17,472 nucleotides of DNA from CAZYMF01 sp964648215 (GTDB lineage Bacteria; Desulfobacterota; Binatia; HRBIN30; JACQVA1): positions 1 to 17,472 of the forward strand of contig CAZYMF010000096.1 of NCBI GenBank assembly GCA_964648215.1, given 5' to 3'. Within the stretch, counting starts at the first letter, position 1. Every line of letters begins with the position of its first letter. Shown piece after piece: positions 1 through 7,101 of this stretch. The position numbers were made by a program, and so were the translations under genes. The notes beneath the pieces were generated by a model that did no database searches, was not told the DNA's origin, and saw only the letters and a program-made list of their open reading frames with translations.

Positions 1-1
1 G

Positions 2-661
2 CTGTACGCGATCAAGATCAGCCTCGACTCGCCAGACCCGGACGAGCACGACCGCCTGCGCGGGCGGCGCGGGGTGTTCGCCGCGGTGGAGAAGGGAGTC
101 AGGGCGAGCCTCGACGCCGGCCTGCTGGTCGGGTTGTCGACGTATGCGACGAACGAGTCCGTGCGAACCGGACACCTGCCGCGTGTCGTCGAGCTGGCCG
201 CGGGCTGGGGAGTCCACGAGATCACCGTGTTCGACGCCCACACCGCCGGGCGTTTCCGCGAGCGGGAGGACGTGACCCTGACCCCGGAGAGCCGCCGCGA
301 GCTGCTGGAGCAGAGCCGCCGTCTGAACGCCGAGCACGCGCCACGTCCGCGAATCATCACCCAATCGTGGACCAACACTGCGTCGAAGTTCGCCAAGTAC
401 GTCGGCTGCCTGGCGGCGACCTCGCAGTTCCACATCACGCCGTCGGGCGACTTCACCCCCTGCGACTTCACTCCGCTGTCGTTCGGCAACGTGCTGGAGG
501 AGCCGATCGACACGCTGTGGCAGAAGCTGGTCACCCACCCGGCATACAAGACGCACTGCCAGGAGTGTCGCATGCAGAGCCGGGCCTTCCGCGCGAAGTA
601 CGTCGACGCCATCCCGGAAAACGCGATGCTTCCCTACCCGATCGAACGGCTGGACGACTGA
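2..661 (+). CDS. Radical SAM/SPASM domain protein, 3' part (5' end outside window)
   Basis: The reading frame is already open at base 2 and runs to TGA at 659-661, so about 219 C-terminal residues are visible; the GTG at 74 is internal. The first residues (ISLDSPDPDEHDRLRG) match the radical SAM barrel strand that follows the CxxxCxxC cluster, which must lie upstream. The C-terminal part has the SPASM pattern: a Cys at about 407, the ITPSGDFTPCDFTPLSFGNV segment with a Cys at 461, then TLWQKL and a CxxC pair at 557 and 566. Such domains bind an auxiliary Fe-S cluster and occur in peptide- or small-molecule-modifying enzymes. The substrate cannot be told from this fragment. The family call is firm; the function is unknown. 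Confidence 0.85.
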   Translation: MYAIKISLDSPDPDEHDRLRGRRGVFAAVEKGVRASLDAGLLVGLSTYATNESVRTGHLPRVVELAAGWGVHEITVFDAHTAGRFREREDVTLTPESRRELLEQSRRLNAEHAPRPRIITQSWTNTASKFAKYVGCLAATSQFHITPSGDFTPCDFTPLSFGNVLEEPIDTLWQKLVTHPAYKTHCQECRMQSRAFRAKYVDAIPENAMLPYPIERLDD

Positions 662-663
662 CT

Positions 664-682
664 CGGCACCGCGCCGGTGCCG
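664..682 (+). terminator. Hairpin just after the radical SAM stop codon, possible terminator
   Basis: CGGCACCG and CGGTGCCG form a perfect 8-bp stem with a 3-nt loop, starting two bases after the TGA. The only T run (697-700) is short and lies about 14 nt downstream, so it is not a classical intrinsic terminator. It may stabilise the 3' end or act with Rho. Confidence 0.35.
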
Positions 683-804
683 CTCGAGGAGGCGAATTTT
701 CCAGTCTCGCAGCTTGGCCGACGGTGTCGATCGGCCTCGATCCGTCAACTCGCAACGGTCGCCCCTCGACTCGCTGCCCGGCGTCAACGACGCCCTGAGC
801 GTGC

Positions 805-834
805 TTGACGCGCTCGGGCCCAGCTCCCTATGCT
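805..834 (+). promoter_or_regulatory. Candidate sigma-70 promoter of eutBC (leaderless)
   Basis: TTGACG (805-810) and TATGCT (829-834) are separated by 18 bp and match the -35/-10 consensus at 5/6 and 4/6 positions. A start about 7 nt past the -10 falls on the ATG at 841. No Shine-Dalgarno precedes that ATG, which fits a leaderless mRNA. Confidence 0.5.
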
Positions 835-840
835 CGCGCC

Positions 841-2184
841 ATGCCCCTGGCCGCACACGGCTACACCTTCGGCTCGCTGCGCGAGGTGATGGCGAAGGCG
901 AACGAGGAGAAGTCGGGCGACGAGCTGGCCGGCATCGCCGCGGCCGATGCCAAGGAGCGCGTCGCCGCCAAGTGCGTGCTCGCCGAGGCGCGGCTGCGCG
1001 CCTTTGTCGACGAGCCGTTGCTGCCGCCTGAAGGCGACGAGCTGAGCCGGGCCTTTCTGGCCGAGATCGACGAGTCGGCCTATCGGCCGATGGCCGACTG
1101 GACCGTCGGCGAGCTGCGCGAGCATCTGCTGGCTGATCCGTCCGAGACTCTGACGGCGCTGCGTCCCGGCCTCTTGCCCGAGATGGCGGCGGCCGTGGCC
1201 AAGCTGATGTCGAATCTCGATCTCCTGCTGGCGGCGAAAAAGTTGCCTGTGGTGGTGAGGGGTCGCAGCACGCTCGGCGAGCCGGGGCGGCTGGCCACCC
1301 GCGTGCAGCCCAATCACCCGCGCGACGGTGTCGAGGGGGTCCTGGCCAGCACCCTCGAGGGCCTGAGCTACGGCTGCGGCGACGCCGTGCTCGGCATCAA
1401 CCCGGTCGACGATCGCCGCGAGGGCGTGCAGCGTCTCGCCGAGGCCCTGCAGGCGACGCGCGAGCGGCTCGGCGTTCCCACCCAGGTGTCGGTGCTGGCG
1501 CACGTCACCACGCAGATGCGCGCGCTGGAGGGCGGCGCGCCGCTCGATCTGCTCTTCCAGTCGGTGGGCGGCACCGAGGCGGCCAACCGCGCCTTCGGCA
1601 TCGATCTCGCCCGGCTCGACGAGGCCGACGCGATGATCCGCGAGCGCGGCCGGCTCGACAGCCCGACGCGCTGGTACTTCGAGACCGGCCAGGGCTCCGA
1701 GCTCTCCAGCAACGCGCACGCCGGCATCGACCAGGTGACGCTCGAGGCGCGCTGTTACGGCGCCGCCCGCCGTTATCGCCCGCTGCTGGTGAACACCGTC
1801 GTCGGCTTCATCGGACCCGAGTACCTCTACGACGCGCGCCAGGTCATCCGCGCCGGGCTCGAGGACCACTTCATGGGCAAGCTGCTCGGCGTGCCGATGG
1901 GTGTCGACGTCTGCTACACCAACCACATGGCGGCGGACCAGAACGACCTCGAGAACCTCGCCGTGCTGCTCGCCGCCGCCGGCTGCAACTACTTCATGGC
2001 CGTGCCCATGGGCGACGACTGCATGCTGAGCTACCAGACCTCGTCGTTCCACGACGCCGGCGCCCTACGCGAGCTGCTCGGCCTGCACCCGGCGCCGGAG
2101 TTCGAGGTCTGGCTGGAGAGCCGCGGGCTGATGGAGCACGGCCGCCTGACGGCGCGCGCCGGCGACGCGCGGGCGCTGCTGTGA
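841..2184 (+). CDS. eutB: Ethanolamine ammonia-lyase large subunit EutB
   Basis: This is the heavy chain of adenosylcobalamin-dependent ethanolamine ammonia-lyase, which converts ethanolamine to acetaldehyde and ammonia. The 447 residues match the family length (about 450) along the whole protein. The substrate-site residues known from the E. coli enzyme (Arg160, Gln162, Asn193, Glu287, Asp362) are all present at a constant offset of 6: R154, Q156, N187, E281 (in YFETGQGS) and D356 (in DVCYTNH). ATG 841 is preferred over the TTG at 805 because homology begins there and because 805 overlaps the candidate -35 box. No SD is visible. The stop overlaps the eutC start. No eut shell, aldehyde dehydrogenase or reactivase (eutA) gene is in view, so the enzyme probably works outside a microcompartment. 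Confidence 0.97.
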   Translation: MPLAAHGYTFGSLREVMAKANEEKSGDELAGIAAADAKERVAAKCVLAEARLRAFVDEPLLPPEGDELSRAFLAEIDESAYRPMADWTVGELREHLLADPSETLTALRPGLLPEMAAAVAKLMSNLDLLLAAKKLPVVVRGRSTLGEPGRLATRVQPNHPRDGVEGVLASTLEGLSYGCGDAVLGINPVDDRREGVQRLAEALQATRERLGVPTQVSVLAHVTTQMRALEGGAPLDLLFQSVGGTEAANRAFGIDLARLDEADAMIRERGRLDSPTRWYFETGQGSELSSNAHAGIDQVTLEARCYGAARRYRPLLVNTVVGFIGPEYLYDARQVIRAGLEDHFMGKLLGVPMGVDVCYTNHMAADQNDLENLAVLLAAAGCNYFMAVPMGDDCMLSYQTSSFHDAGALRELLGLHPAPEFEVWLESRGLMEHGRLTARAGDARALL

Positions 2185-2885
2185 GCCTGGACCTGGAGCG
2201 CGCCCGCCGCTCCACGCCGGCGCGCCTCGACGTCGGTCGTGCCGGCACGCGGCCGCGCACGGCGACCCGGCTCGATTTCCTGCGCGATCACGCGGCGGCG
2301 CGCGATGCGGTGTGGAGCGAGTGGAGCCCGGCCTTCATCGACCGGCTGCGCGAGATGGGCTTCGTCGTCGTCCACTCCGCTGCGCCCGACCGCCTCGCCT
2401 ACGTCCGCCAGCCGCCGCTGGGGCGGCAGGTCGACGGTGATCAGCTCGAGATCGTCCGCCGGCACAGCCCGCCGAACGTGGCGATCCAGCTGGTGCTCTC
2501 CGACGGGCTCTCGGCGCAGGCCGCCGAAGCTCATTTCCAGCGGCTGTACGAATCGCTGCGCCGTCACCTCGAGCGGCTCGGCACCCTCGGCGTCCCGGTG
2601 GCGGTGCGCAACGGCCGTGTCGCCGTCGCCGACCCGATCGCGGCGACCGTCGGCGCGCGGCTGGCCGTCCACCTGATCGGCGAGCGGCCCGGGCTCGGAA
2701 CCGCCGACAGCCTCGGGTGCTACCTGACCTTCCGGCCCGGTCCGGCGACGACCGACGCCGATCGGAAGTGCGTCTCCAACATTCGCCCTCAGGGTCTCAA
2801 CCCCGACGAAGCCGGTGCCACCATCGCCGGTATCTGCCGGCGCATCCTCGAGTGCGGGTCGTCGGGGACGAAGGTGGAGCTGTAG
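2181..2885 (+). CDS. eutC: Ethanolamine ammonia-lyase small subunit EutC
   Basis: This is the light chain that completes the B12-binding site of ethanolamine ammonia-lyase. Recognisable segments are TPARLDVGRAGTRPRTATRL (residues 12-31), the VLSDGLSAQA segment (105-114), GERPGLGTADSLGCYLTFRP (167-186) and DADRKCVSNIRPQG (192-205). At 234 aa it is shorter than E. coli EutC (about 295 aa); most of the missing length is at the variable N-terminus. The GTG start overlaps the eutB stop (GTGA), and there is no independent SD, so it is probably translated by coupling to eutB, giving matched subunits. No other gene of ethanolamine metabolism follows. Confidence 0.96.
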   Translation: MSLDLERARRSTPARLDVGRAGTRPRTATRLDFLRDHAAARDAVWSEWSPAFIDRLREMGFVVVHSAAPDRLAYVRQPPLGRQVDGDQLEIVRRHSPPNVAIQLVLSDGLSAQAAEAHFQRLYESLRRHLERLGTLGVPVAVRNGRVAVADPIAATVGARLAVHLIGERPGLGTADSLGCYLTFRPGPATTDADRKCVSNIRPQGLNPDEAGATIAGICRRILECGSSGTKVEL

Positions 2886-2927
2886 TTGAAGCCGAAGTGT
2901 CGAAGGTCGAAGAGTCGAAAGTCAAGG
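2885..2927 (+). repeat. Degenerate 7-8 bp tandem repeat (TCGAA units) after eutC
   Basis: Directly after the eutC stop the sequence consists of variants of GTCGAAG: GTTGAAG, CCGAAG, TCGAAG, TCGAAG, TCGAAA, TCAAGG, with TCGAA cores at 2900, 2907 and 2915. The array fills most of the gap before the glycosylase gene. A comparable short-unit array follows the acyl-CoA synthetase at 17267. Confidence 0.6.
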
Positions 2928-2955
2928 AGTTGGTTCGATTCGCGAGGGAGGGTAG

Positions 2956-3606
2956 ATGCCGAAGCGTGATCGGGTGGGGGCACCGAGGCCGGTTGCGGGG
3001 CGGGCGGCCGTTCGCCACTTGCGGCGCGCGGATGCCCGGCTCGCCGGGGTGATCGACGCGGTGGGGCCCTGCCGTCTCGGGGTTCGCGACGGGAGCGTCT
3101 ACCGCTCTCTGTTCCGTGCGGTTCTCTACCAGCAGCTCGCCGGCAATGCGGCCGCCACGATCGAACGACGCGTCAAGGCACTCTTCGGCGGCCGGGTCCC
3201 GGCGCCGGCGCGTTTTCTGGCGATGTCGGAATCCTCGCTGCGGGCGGCCGGTCTGTCGCGGCAGAAGACGGGCTACCTGCGAGATCTCGCCGCGAAGTTC
3301 GCGGACGGGATCCTCGTCGCTCGCCGGTTGCCGCATCTCCCCGACGACGAGGTGATCGCCGCGGTGACGCAGGTAAAGGGCATCGGCGAGTGGACGGCGC
3401 ACATGCTGCTGCTGTTCGGCCTCGGGCGGCCGGACGTGCTTCCGGTCGGCGACTACGGTGTGCGCAAAGCCGCCCAGCTTCTCTATGCCCTCGATGAGCT
3501 GCCGCCGCCCGCGGTCCTCACCGAGCTGGCCGAGCCGTGGCGCCCCTACCGCTCGTTTGCGTCGTGGTACCTGTGGCGCAGCCTGGACGTGAAGGTGCCC
3601 GACTGA
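2956..3606 (+). CDS. AlkA-like DNA-3-methyladenine glycosylase (HhH-GPD family)
   Basis: This is a base-excision repair enzyme expected to remove alkylated purines such as 3-methyladenine. The 216 residues contain the helix-hairpin-helix VKGIGEWTAHML (140-151) and, 15 residues on, the catalytic Asp166 in PVGDYGVRKA, the AlkA/Mag signature. The stretch SRQKTGYLRDLA (101-112) is also typical. No C-terminal Fe-S cysteine cluster is present, which argues against MutY or endonuclease III. It is shorter than E. coli AlkA (282 aa) and lacks that protein's N-terminal subdomain, resembling the compact Mag1-type enzymes. The ATG is preceded by a GGGAGG-type SD about 6 nt upstream. It stands alone on the plus strand, 70 bp after eutC; no Ada-like regulator is nearby. 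Confidence 0.92.
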   Translation: MPKRDRVGAPRPVAGRAAVRHLRRADARLAGVIDAVGPCRLGVRDGSVYRSLFRAVLYQQLAGNAAATIERRVKALFGGRVPAPARFLAMSESSLRAAGLSRQKTGYLRDLAAKFADGILVARRLPHLPDDEVIAAVTQVKGIGEWTAHMLLLFGLGRPDVLPVGDYGVRKAAQLLYALDELPPPAVLTELAEPWRPYRSFASWYLWRSLDVKVPD

Positions 3607-3661
3607 GGCGCCGGCTTCGGCTCGGTTCCGCTCCGCGCGCGCGGCTGCTAGGAAGGGCGCT

Positions 3662-4642
3662 GTGGCGCTGCTTGACATCCGCAACCTGCAAGTCAGCTTT
3701 CCGGCCGAAGGCGGCGAGGCGCGAGCGGTCGACGGCGTCGACCTCAGCCTCGACGCCGGCCGCACGCTCGGGTTGGTGGGTGAATCGGGCTGCGGCAAGA
3801 CGTTGACCGCTCTGTCGATCCTGCGCCTGGCGCCCGGGCGCATCCGCGGCGAGATTTTCTTCGACGACCGCAATCTTCTCACCCTCAGCGAGCGCGAGCT
3901 GCGCGACGTGCGCGGCAACCAGATCGCGATGATCTTTCAGGAGCCGATGTCGTCGCTCAACCCGGTGTTCACGGTCGGCAGCCAGATCGCCGAGGCGGTG
4001 CGGTGGCATCAGGGGCTGGGACGGCGCGCGGCGCGCGAGCGGGCGATCGAGATGCTCCGCGTGGTGGAGATCGCCGAGCCCGAACGGCGCGTCGACGACT
4101 ACCCCCACCAGCTCAGCGGCGGCATGCGGCAGCGAGTGATGATCGCCATGGCGCTGTCGTGCAACCCGCGCGTGCTCATCGCCGACGAGCCGACAACGGC
4201 CCTCGACGTCACCATCCAGGCGCAGATTCTCGATCTCATGGGCCACCTGCGCGACCGGCTCGGGATGGCGCTGTGGCTGATCACCCACGACCTCGGCATC
4301 GTCGCCGAGCGCGCCGACGAGGTGGCCATCATGTACGCCGGGCGGGTGGTGGAGCGGGCGCCGGTGGAGGCGATCTTCCGCCGCCCTCTGCATCCCTACA
4401 CCCAGGGATTGCTGCGTTCGCTGCCGCAGGTCGGGGAGACGAGGCGCGCGCGCCTGGAGACGATCCCCGGCGTGGTCCCCGATCCGCTCCACCTGCCCAG
4501 CGGCTGCCGCTTCCGCGACCGCTGCCCGCTGGCGGTCGAGGCCTGCGCCAGCACCGACCCGCCGCTCCAGTCGCACGCGCCGGCGCACCAGGCGGCGTGC
4601 ATCCGCGCGGGCGAGATTGCGGTGGCAAGGGTGCCGGCGTGA
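3662..4642 (+). CDS. Oligopeptide/dipeptide-type ABC transporter ATPase (OppD/DppD family)
   Basis: This is one of the two cytoplasmic ATPases that drive an Opp/Dpp-class importer. In the 326 residues: Walker A GESGCGKT (40-47), Q-loop Gln93, signature LSGGMRQ (151-157), Walker B VLIADEP (171-177) and H-loop His209. The C-terminal oligopeptide/dipeptide domain carries HPYTQGLLRSLP and four cysteines (282, 288, 295, 313); in studied OppD/DppD proteins this cluster can hold [4Fe-4S], which is inferred here. The GTG start has GGAAGG 5 nt upstream. It overlaps the next ATPase gene by 4 nt. The usual binding-protein and permease genes do not adjoin it, so the substrate (peptide, nickel, glutathione or other) cannot be told. 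A permease C-terminus lies about 12 kb away at the window edge. Confidence 0.93.
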   Translation: MALLDIRNLQVSFPAEGGEARAVDGVDLSLDAGRTLGLVGESGCGKTLTALSILRLAPGRIRGEIFFDDRNLLTLSERELRDVRGNQIAMIFQEPMSSLNPVFTVGSQIAEAVRWHQGLGRRAARERAIEMLRVVEIAEPERRVDDYPHQLSGGMRQRVMIAMALSCNPRVLIADEPTTALDVTIQAQILDLMGHLRDRLGMALWLITHDLGIVAERADEVAIMYAGRVVERAPVEAIFRRPLHPYTQGLLRSLPQVGETRRARLETIPGVVPDPLHLPSGCRFRDRCPLAVEACASTDPPLQSHAPAHQAACIRAGEIAVARVPA

Positions 4643-5607
4643 CGCCCCTGCTCGAGACCCGCGGGGTCAAGAAGTACTTCCCCGTCCGCGCCGGCTTCCT
4701 GCGGCGGTCGGTGCAGCACGTGCGCGCCGTCGACGGCGTCGACCTCGCGCTGCACGCCGGCGAGACCCTCGGCGTCGTCGGCGAGTCCGGCTGCGGCAAA
4801 TCGACCCTGGGCCGGGTGGCGCTGCGGCTCCTCGAGCCGACTGCCGGCGCGGTGCTCTTCGACGGCGTCGACCTGCAGACGCTCGGCGGCGACGAGCTGC
4901 GCCGCCGCCGCCGCGAGATGCAAATCATCTTCCAGGACCCCTACGGGTCGCTCGACCCGCGCATGAAGGTCGGCGCCATCGTCGGCGAGGGCCTGGAGAT
5001 CCACGCCATGGCCAGCGGCCGGCAAAAGCGCGATCGGGTGATGCACCTGCTCGAGCGCGTGGGACTGCGGCCCGACGCCTACGATCGCTACCCGCACGAG
5101 TTCAGCGGCGGCCAGCGCCAGCGCGTCGGCATCGCGCGCGCGCTCGCCGTCGAGCCGCGCCTGATCGTGGCCGACGAGCCGGTATCCGCGCTCGACGTCT
5201 CGATCCAGGCCCAGATCGTCAACCTGCTGCAGGACCTGCAGGCGGAGATGGGCCTGGCGTTCCTGTTCATCTCGCACGACCTGCGCGTGGTCGAGCACAT
5301 CAGCCATCGCGTGGCGATCATGTACCTGGGGAAGGTCGTCGAGCTCGCGGAGGCCGGCGAGCTGTACCGCAACCCGCGCCACCCCTACACCCGCGCGCTG
5401 CTGTCGGCGGTGCCGACGCCCGACCCGGCACGCCGGCGCGAACGGATCGTTCTCCCCGGCGACGTGCCGAGCTCGGTTCGTCCGCCGCCGGGCTGCCCCT
5501 TTCACCCGCGCTGCCCGCACGCGGAGGAACGCTGCCGGCGCGAGCCGCCGCCGCTGGTTGCAGGACGCCAGGCTCATGCGGTAGCTTGTCACGTGTTCCC
5601 TGCGTAG
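4639..5607 (+). CDS. Oligopeptide/dipeptide-type ABC transporter ATPase (OppF/DppF family)
   Basis: This is the second ATPase of the importer, expected to form a heterodimer with the preceding OppD/DppD-like protein. The 322 residues contain Walker A GESGCGKS (48-55), FSGGQRQ (155-161), Walker B LIVADEP (175-181), H-loop His213 and the C-terminal domain with HPYTRALLSAVP and cysteines 286, 292, 299 and 317. The long insertion before the Walker A (VRAGFLRRSVQHVRAVDGV) is typical of OppF/DppF rather than OppD. The reading frame stays open far upstream inside oppD, but homology begins at the GTG at 4639, which overlaps the oppD stop (GTGA) and implies translational coupling. The stop lies inside the SD region of the bactofilin gene. 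Confidence 0.93.
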   Translation: MTPLLETRGVKKYFPVRAGFLRRSVQHVRAVDGVDLALHAGETLGVVGESGCGKSTLGRVALRLLEPTAGAVLFDGVDLQTLGGDELRRRRREMQIIFQDPYGSLDPRMKVGAIVGEGLEIHAMASGRQKRDRVMHLLERVGLRPDAYDRYPHEFSGGQRQRVGIARALAVEPRLIVADEPVSALDVSIQAQIVNLLQDLQAEMGLAFLFISHDLRVVEHISHRVAIMYLGKVVELAEAGELYRNPRHPYTRALLSAVPTPDPARRRERIVLPGDVPSSVRPPPGCPFHPRCPHAEERCRREPPPLVAGRQAHAVACHVFPA

Positions 5608-5620
5608 GAGGGGAAGGAGG
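5606..5620 (+). promoter_or_regulatory. Two consecutive Shine-Dalgarno sequences before the bactofilin gene
   Basis: AGGAGG (5606-5611) lies 9 nt before ATG 5621, and AAGGAGG (5614-5620) abuts that ATG but lies 6 nt before an in-frame GTG at 5627. Either start is possible. The first SD overlaps the TAG of the upstream ATPase gene, so terminating ribosomes could re-initiate here. Confidence 0.6.
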
Positions 5621-6097
5621 ATGCCGGTGAACTGGAAACGGGGGGAAGGACTGGCGGAAAGCGAGCGCGATCACAGGCCGTCGAGTCTCGCGCCGAGCGA
5701 AACCAGCAGTTTCGTGGCACCGCCAGCATCAATGCCGCGCTCGCTGTTGGGCGCGGATACGGTGGTGACGGGCCGGCTGAGCTTCACCGCGCCGACCCGG
5801 ATCGATGGCACGCTGCGGGGCGAGGTGCGCGCCAGCGAGCTGTTGGTGATCGGCGAAGGCGGCTTCGTCGACGGCACCGTGCGGGCTCAGCGCCTGGTGG
5901 TGTTGGGCAAGATGCGCGGGGACGTTCGCGGTGCGGATCGTGTGGAGATCGGCCCCAACGGTCAGCTGACCGGGACCATCGAGACGCGCAGCCTGGTGGT
6001 GCAGGACGGCGGGCAGCTGGACGGGGACTGCCGCATCCAGCCGGCCGGCGCCAAGGTACACACGTTGTACCCCGCGCCGGCGCCGGAAAACGCCTGA
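5621..6097 (+). CDS. Bactofilin (polymer-forming cytoskeletal protein)
   Basis: Bactofilins form nucleotide-free filaments, often at the membrane, that position cell-wall or other machinery. Of 158 residues, about 35-145 form the beta-helix: repeated short strands with glycines at turns, such as IDGTLRGEV, LLVIGEGGFVDGTV, LVVLGKMRGDV, VEIGPNGQLTGTI and LVVQDGGQLDGD. The disordered Ser/Pro-rich N-terminus and the short Pro/Ala-rich tail are usual. The start is ATG 5621 or GTG 5627, both served by strong SDs. The gene follows the ABC ATPase by 13 bp and is probably co-transcribed, although no functional link between bactofilins and peptide importers is established. It ends 10 bp from the convergent rplS; a small GC hairpin (6099-6116) without a T run lies between the genes. 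Confidence 0.9.
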   Translation: MPVNWKRGEGLAESERDHRPSSLAPSETSSFVAPPASMPRSLLGADTVVTGRLSFTAPTRIDGTLRGEVRASELLVIGEGGFVDGTVRAQRLVVLGKMRGDVRGADRVEIGPNGQLTGTIETRSLVVQDGGQLDGDCRIQPAGAKVHTLYPAPAPENA

Positions 6098-6107
6098 AGC
6101 GCGGCGG

Positions 6108-6494
6108 CTACCGCGCCTGGGCCGCCGGGGTGGCCGTGCCCTGCGCTCGCGCCGAGGTCTCCTCCTCGATGCGCGCCGCCTTTCCCGACAGCTCCCGCAG
6201 GTAGTACAGCTTGGCGCGCCGCACCTTGCCGCTCGTCATCACCTCGATCTTCGCGATGCGCGGCGAGTGCAGCGGGAAGGTACGCTCCACCCCGACGCCG
6301 TAGGAGCGCTTGCGCACGGTGAAGGCGGCGCGGTTGGCCCCGCGGGTGCGACGCAGCACGACCCCTTCGAACACCTGGATGCGTTCCTTCTCGCCCTCGA
6401 CCACCTTGACGTGGACCCGCAGGGTGTCCCCCGCCTTGAAAGCCGGCAAATCCGTCTTCAACTGCTCGCGCTCGATCGTATCGATCAGGGTCAT
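6108..6494 (-). CDS. rplS: 50S ribosomal protein L19
   Basis: L19 sits at the 30S-50S interface. The 128 residues match the family throughout: FKAGDTLRVHVKVVEG (19-34), ERIQVFEGVVLRRTRGA (37-53), FTVRKRSYGVGVERTFPLHS (58-77), IEVMTSGKVRRAKLYYLREL (83-102). The Ala/Thr-rich tail after residue 112 makes it slightly longer than the usual 115. The ATG at 6494 has GAGGTG upstream with a 4-nt spacer. It is the last gene of the operon that starts with ffh. The rnhB gene that often follows rplS is absent; a convergent bactofilin gene takes its place. Confidence 0.98.
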   Translation of the reverse strand: MTLIDTIEREQLKTDLPAFKAGDTLRVHVKVVEGEKERIQVFEGVVLRRTRGANRAAFTVRKRSYGVGVERTFPLHSPRIAKIEVMTSGKVRRAKLYYLRELSGKAARIEEETSARAQGTATPAAQAR

Positions 6495-6540
6495 GACGCA
6501 CCTCGCTGGGAAGGGGGATGTCGCAACGGAAGCGTCTTCT

Positions 6541-7101
6541 CTAGCGCGGCGCGCGCAGCCGGTCAAGGATGATCGCTGCCGCCGAGCGCACGGAAAGGTG
6601 GTTGTACTCGGTCGGCCCCACGACCGGCTCCAGGAGGGCGTCGACGCGGTTGAGGACCGCGGGGGCCAGTCCCCAGCCGGTGCCGAACAGGAGGACGTGG
6701 GGATCGGCGGAATCGGCCAGCCGTCGCCGCAGCGCGGGGAAGCCGAGGCGGTCCGCCCCGGGGCGCGCCGAGGTGGCGACGAGCACCGGCCGGCTCCCCG
6801 TCTCGCGTTCCACGCCGATGATGACGTCGTCCAGATCGGTGGCCAGCCGCACCACGGACAGGGCATCCTTGCGCGTCTCGTTGTACGTGCTGCCGTAGCC
6901 GGTCGCCCAGTGCTCGATGATCTTGCCCACCAGGGCGTGCAGCGTCTTCACCGGGGTGGCAACGTAGAAACCGCGGACGCCGTAGGTGCGCGCCGAGCGC
7001 GCGATGTCGTGGACGTCCATGTTGGTGACGGCGCTGGTGACGATCTGGCCGTTCTTGTCGAGGACCGGATAGTGTAGCAGGGCCAGGTAGAGGTCAGCCA
7101 T
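6541..7101 (-). CDS. SAM-dependent RNA methyltransferase, PF09936 (SPOUT-like)
   Basis: The 186 residues match the uncharacterised family typically encoded between trmD and rplS. Seen here: LLHYPVLDKNGQIVTSAVTN (8-27), HDIARSARTYGVRGFYVATP (31-50), HWATGYGSTYNETRKDAL (64-81), ATSARP (109-114), LLFGTGWGL (137-145) and the C-terminal EYNHLSVRSAAAIILDRL (165-182), which resembles the knot region of SPOUT enzymes. The modified RNA base is not established. ATG 7101 overlaps the trmD stop by 8 nt (ATGGCTGA), implying coupling. The frame stays open upstream of 7101, but that extension is low-complexity and overlaps trmD. Confidence 0.92.
   Translation of the reverse strand: MADLYLALLHYPVLDKNGQIVTSAVTNMDVHDIARSARTYGVRGFYVATPVKTLHALVGKIIEHWATGYGSTYNETRKDALSVVRLATDLDDVIIGVERETGSRPVLVATSARPGADRLGFPALRRRLADSADPHVLLFGTGWGLAPAVLNRVDALLEPVVGPTEYNHLSVRSAAAIILDRLRAPR

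Noticed and set aside
784..2052. 422-aa open frame on the minus strand across eutB
   Set aside because: Antisense shadow of a strongly recognised gene; composition is typical of GC-rich reverse frames (Arg, His, Gly, Ala) and no family motif is seen.
4003..4638. Upstream extension of the OppF-type frame
   Set aside because: It overlaps the OppD gene in another frame and has no homology; the GTGA junction at 4639 is the natural start.
6099..6116. Bidirectional terminator between bactofilin and rplS
   Set aside because: A 6-bp GC stem exists, but there is no T run on either strand; it could arise by chance at this GC content.
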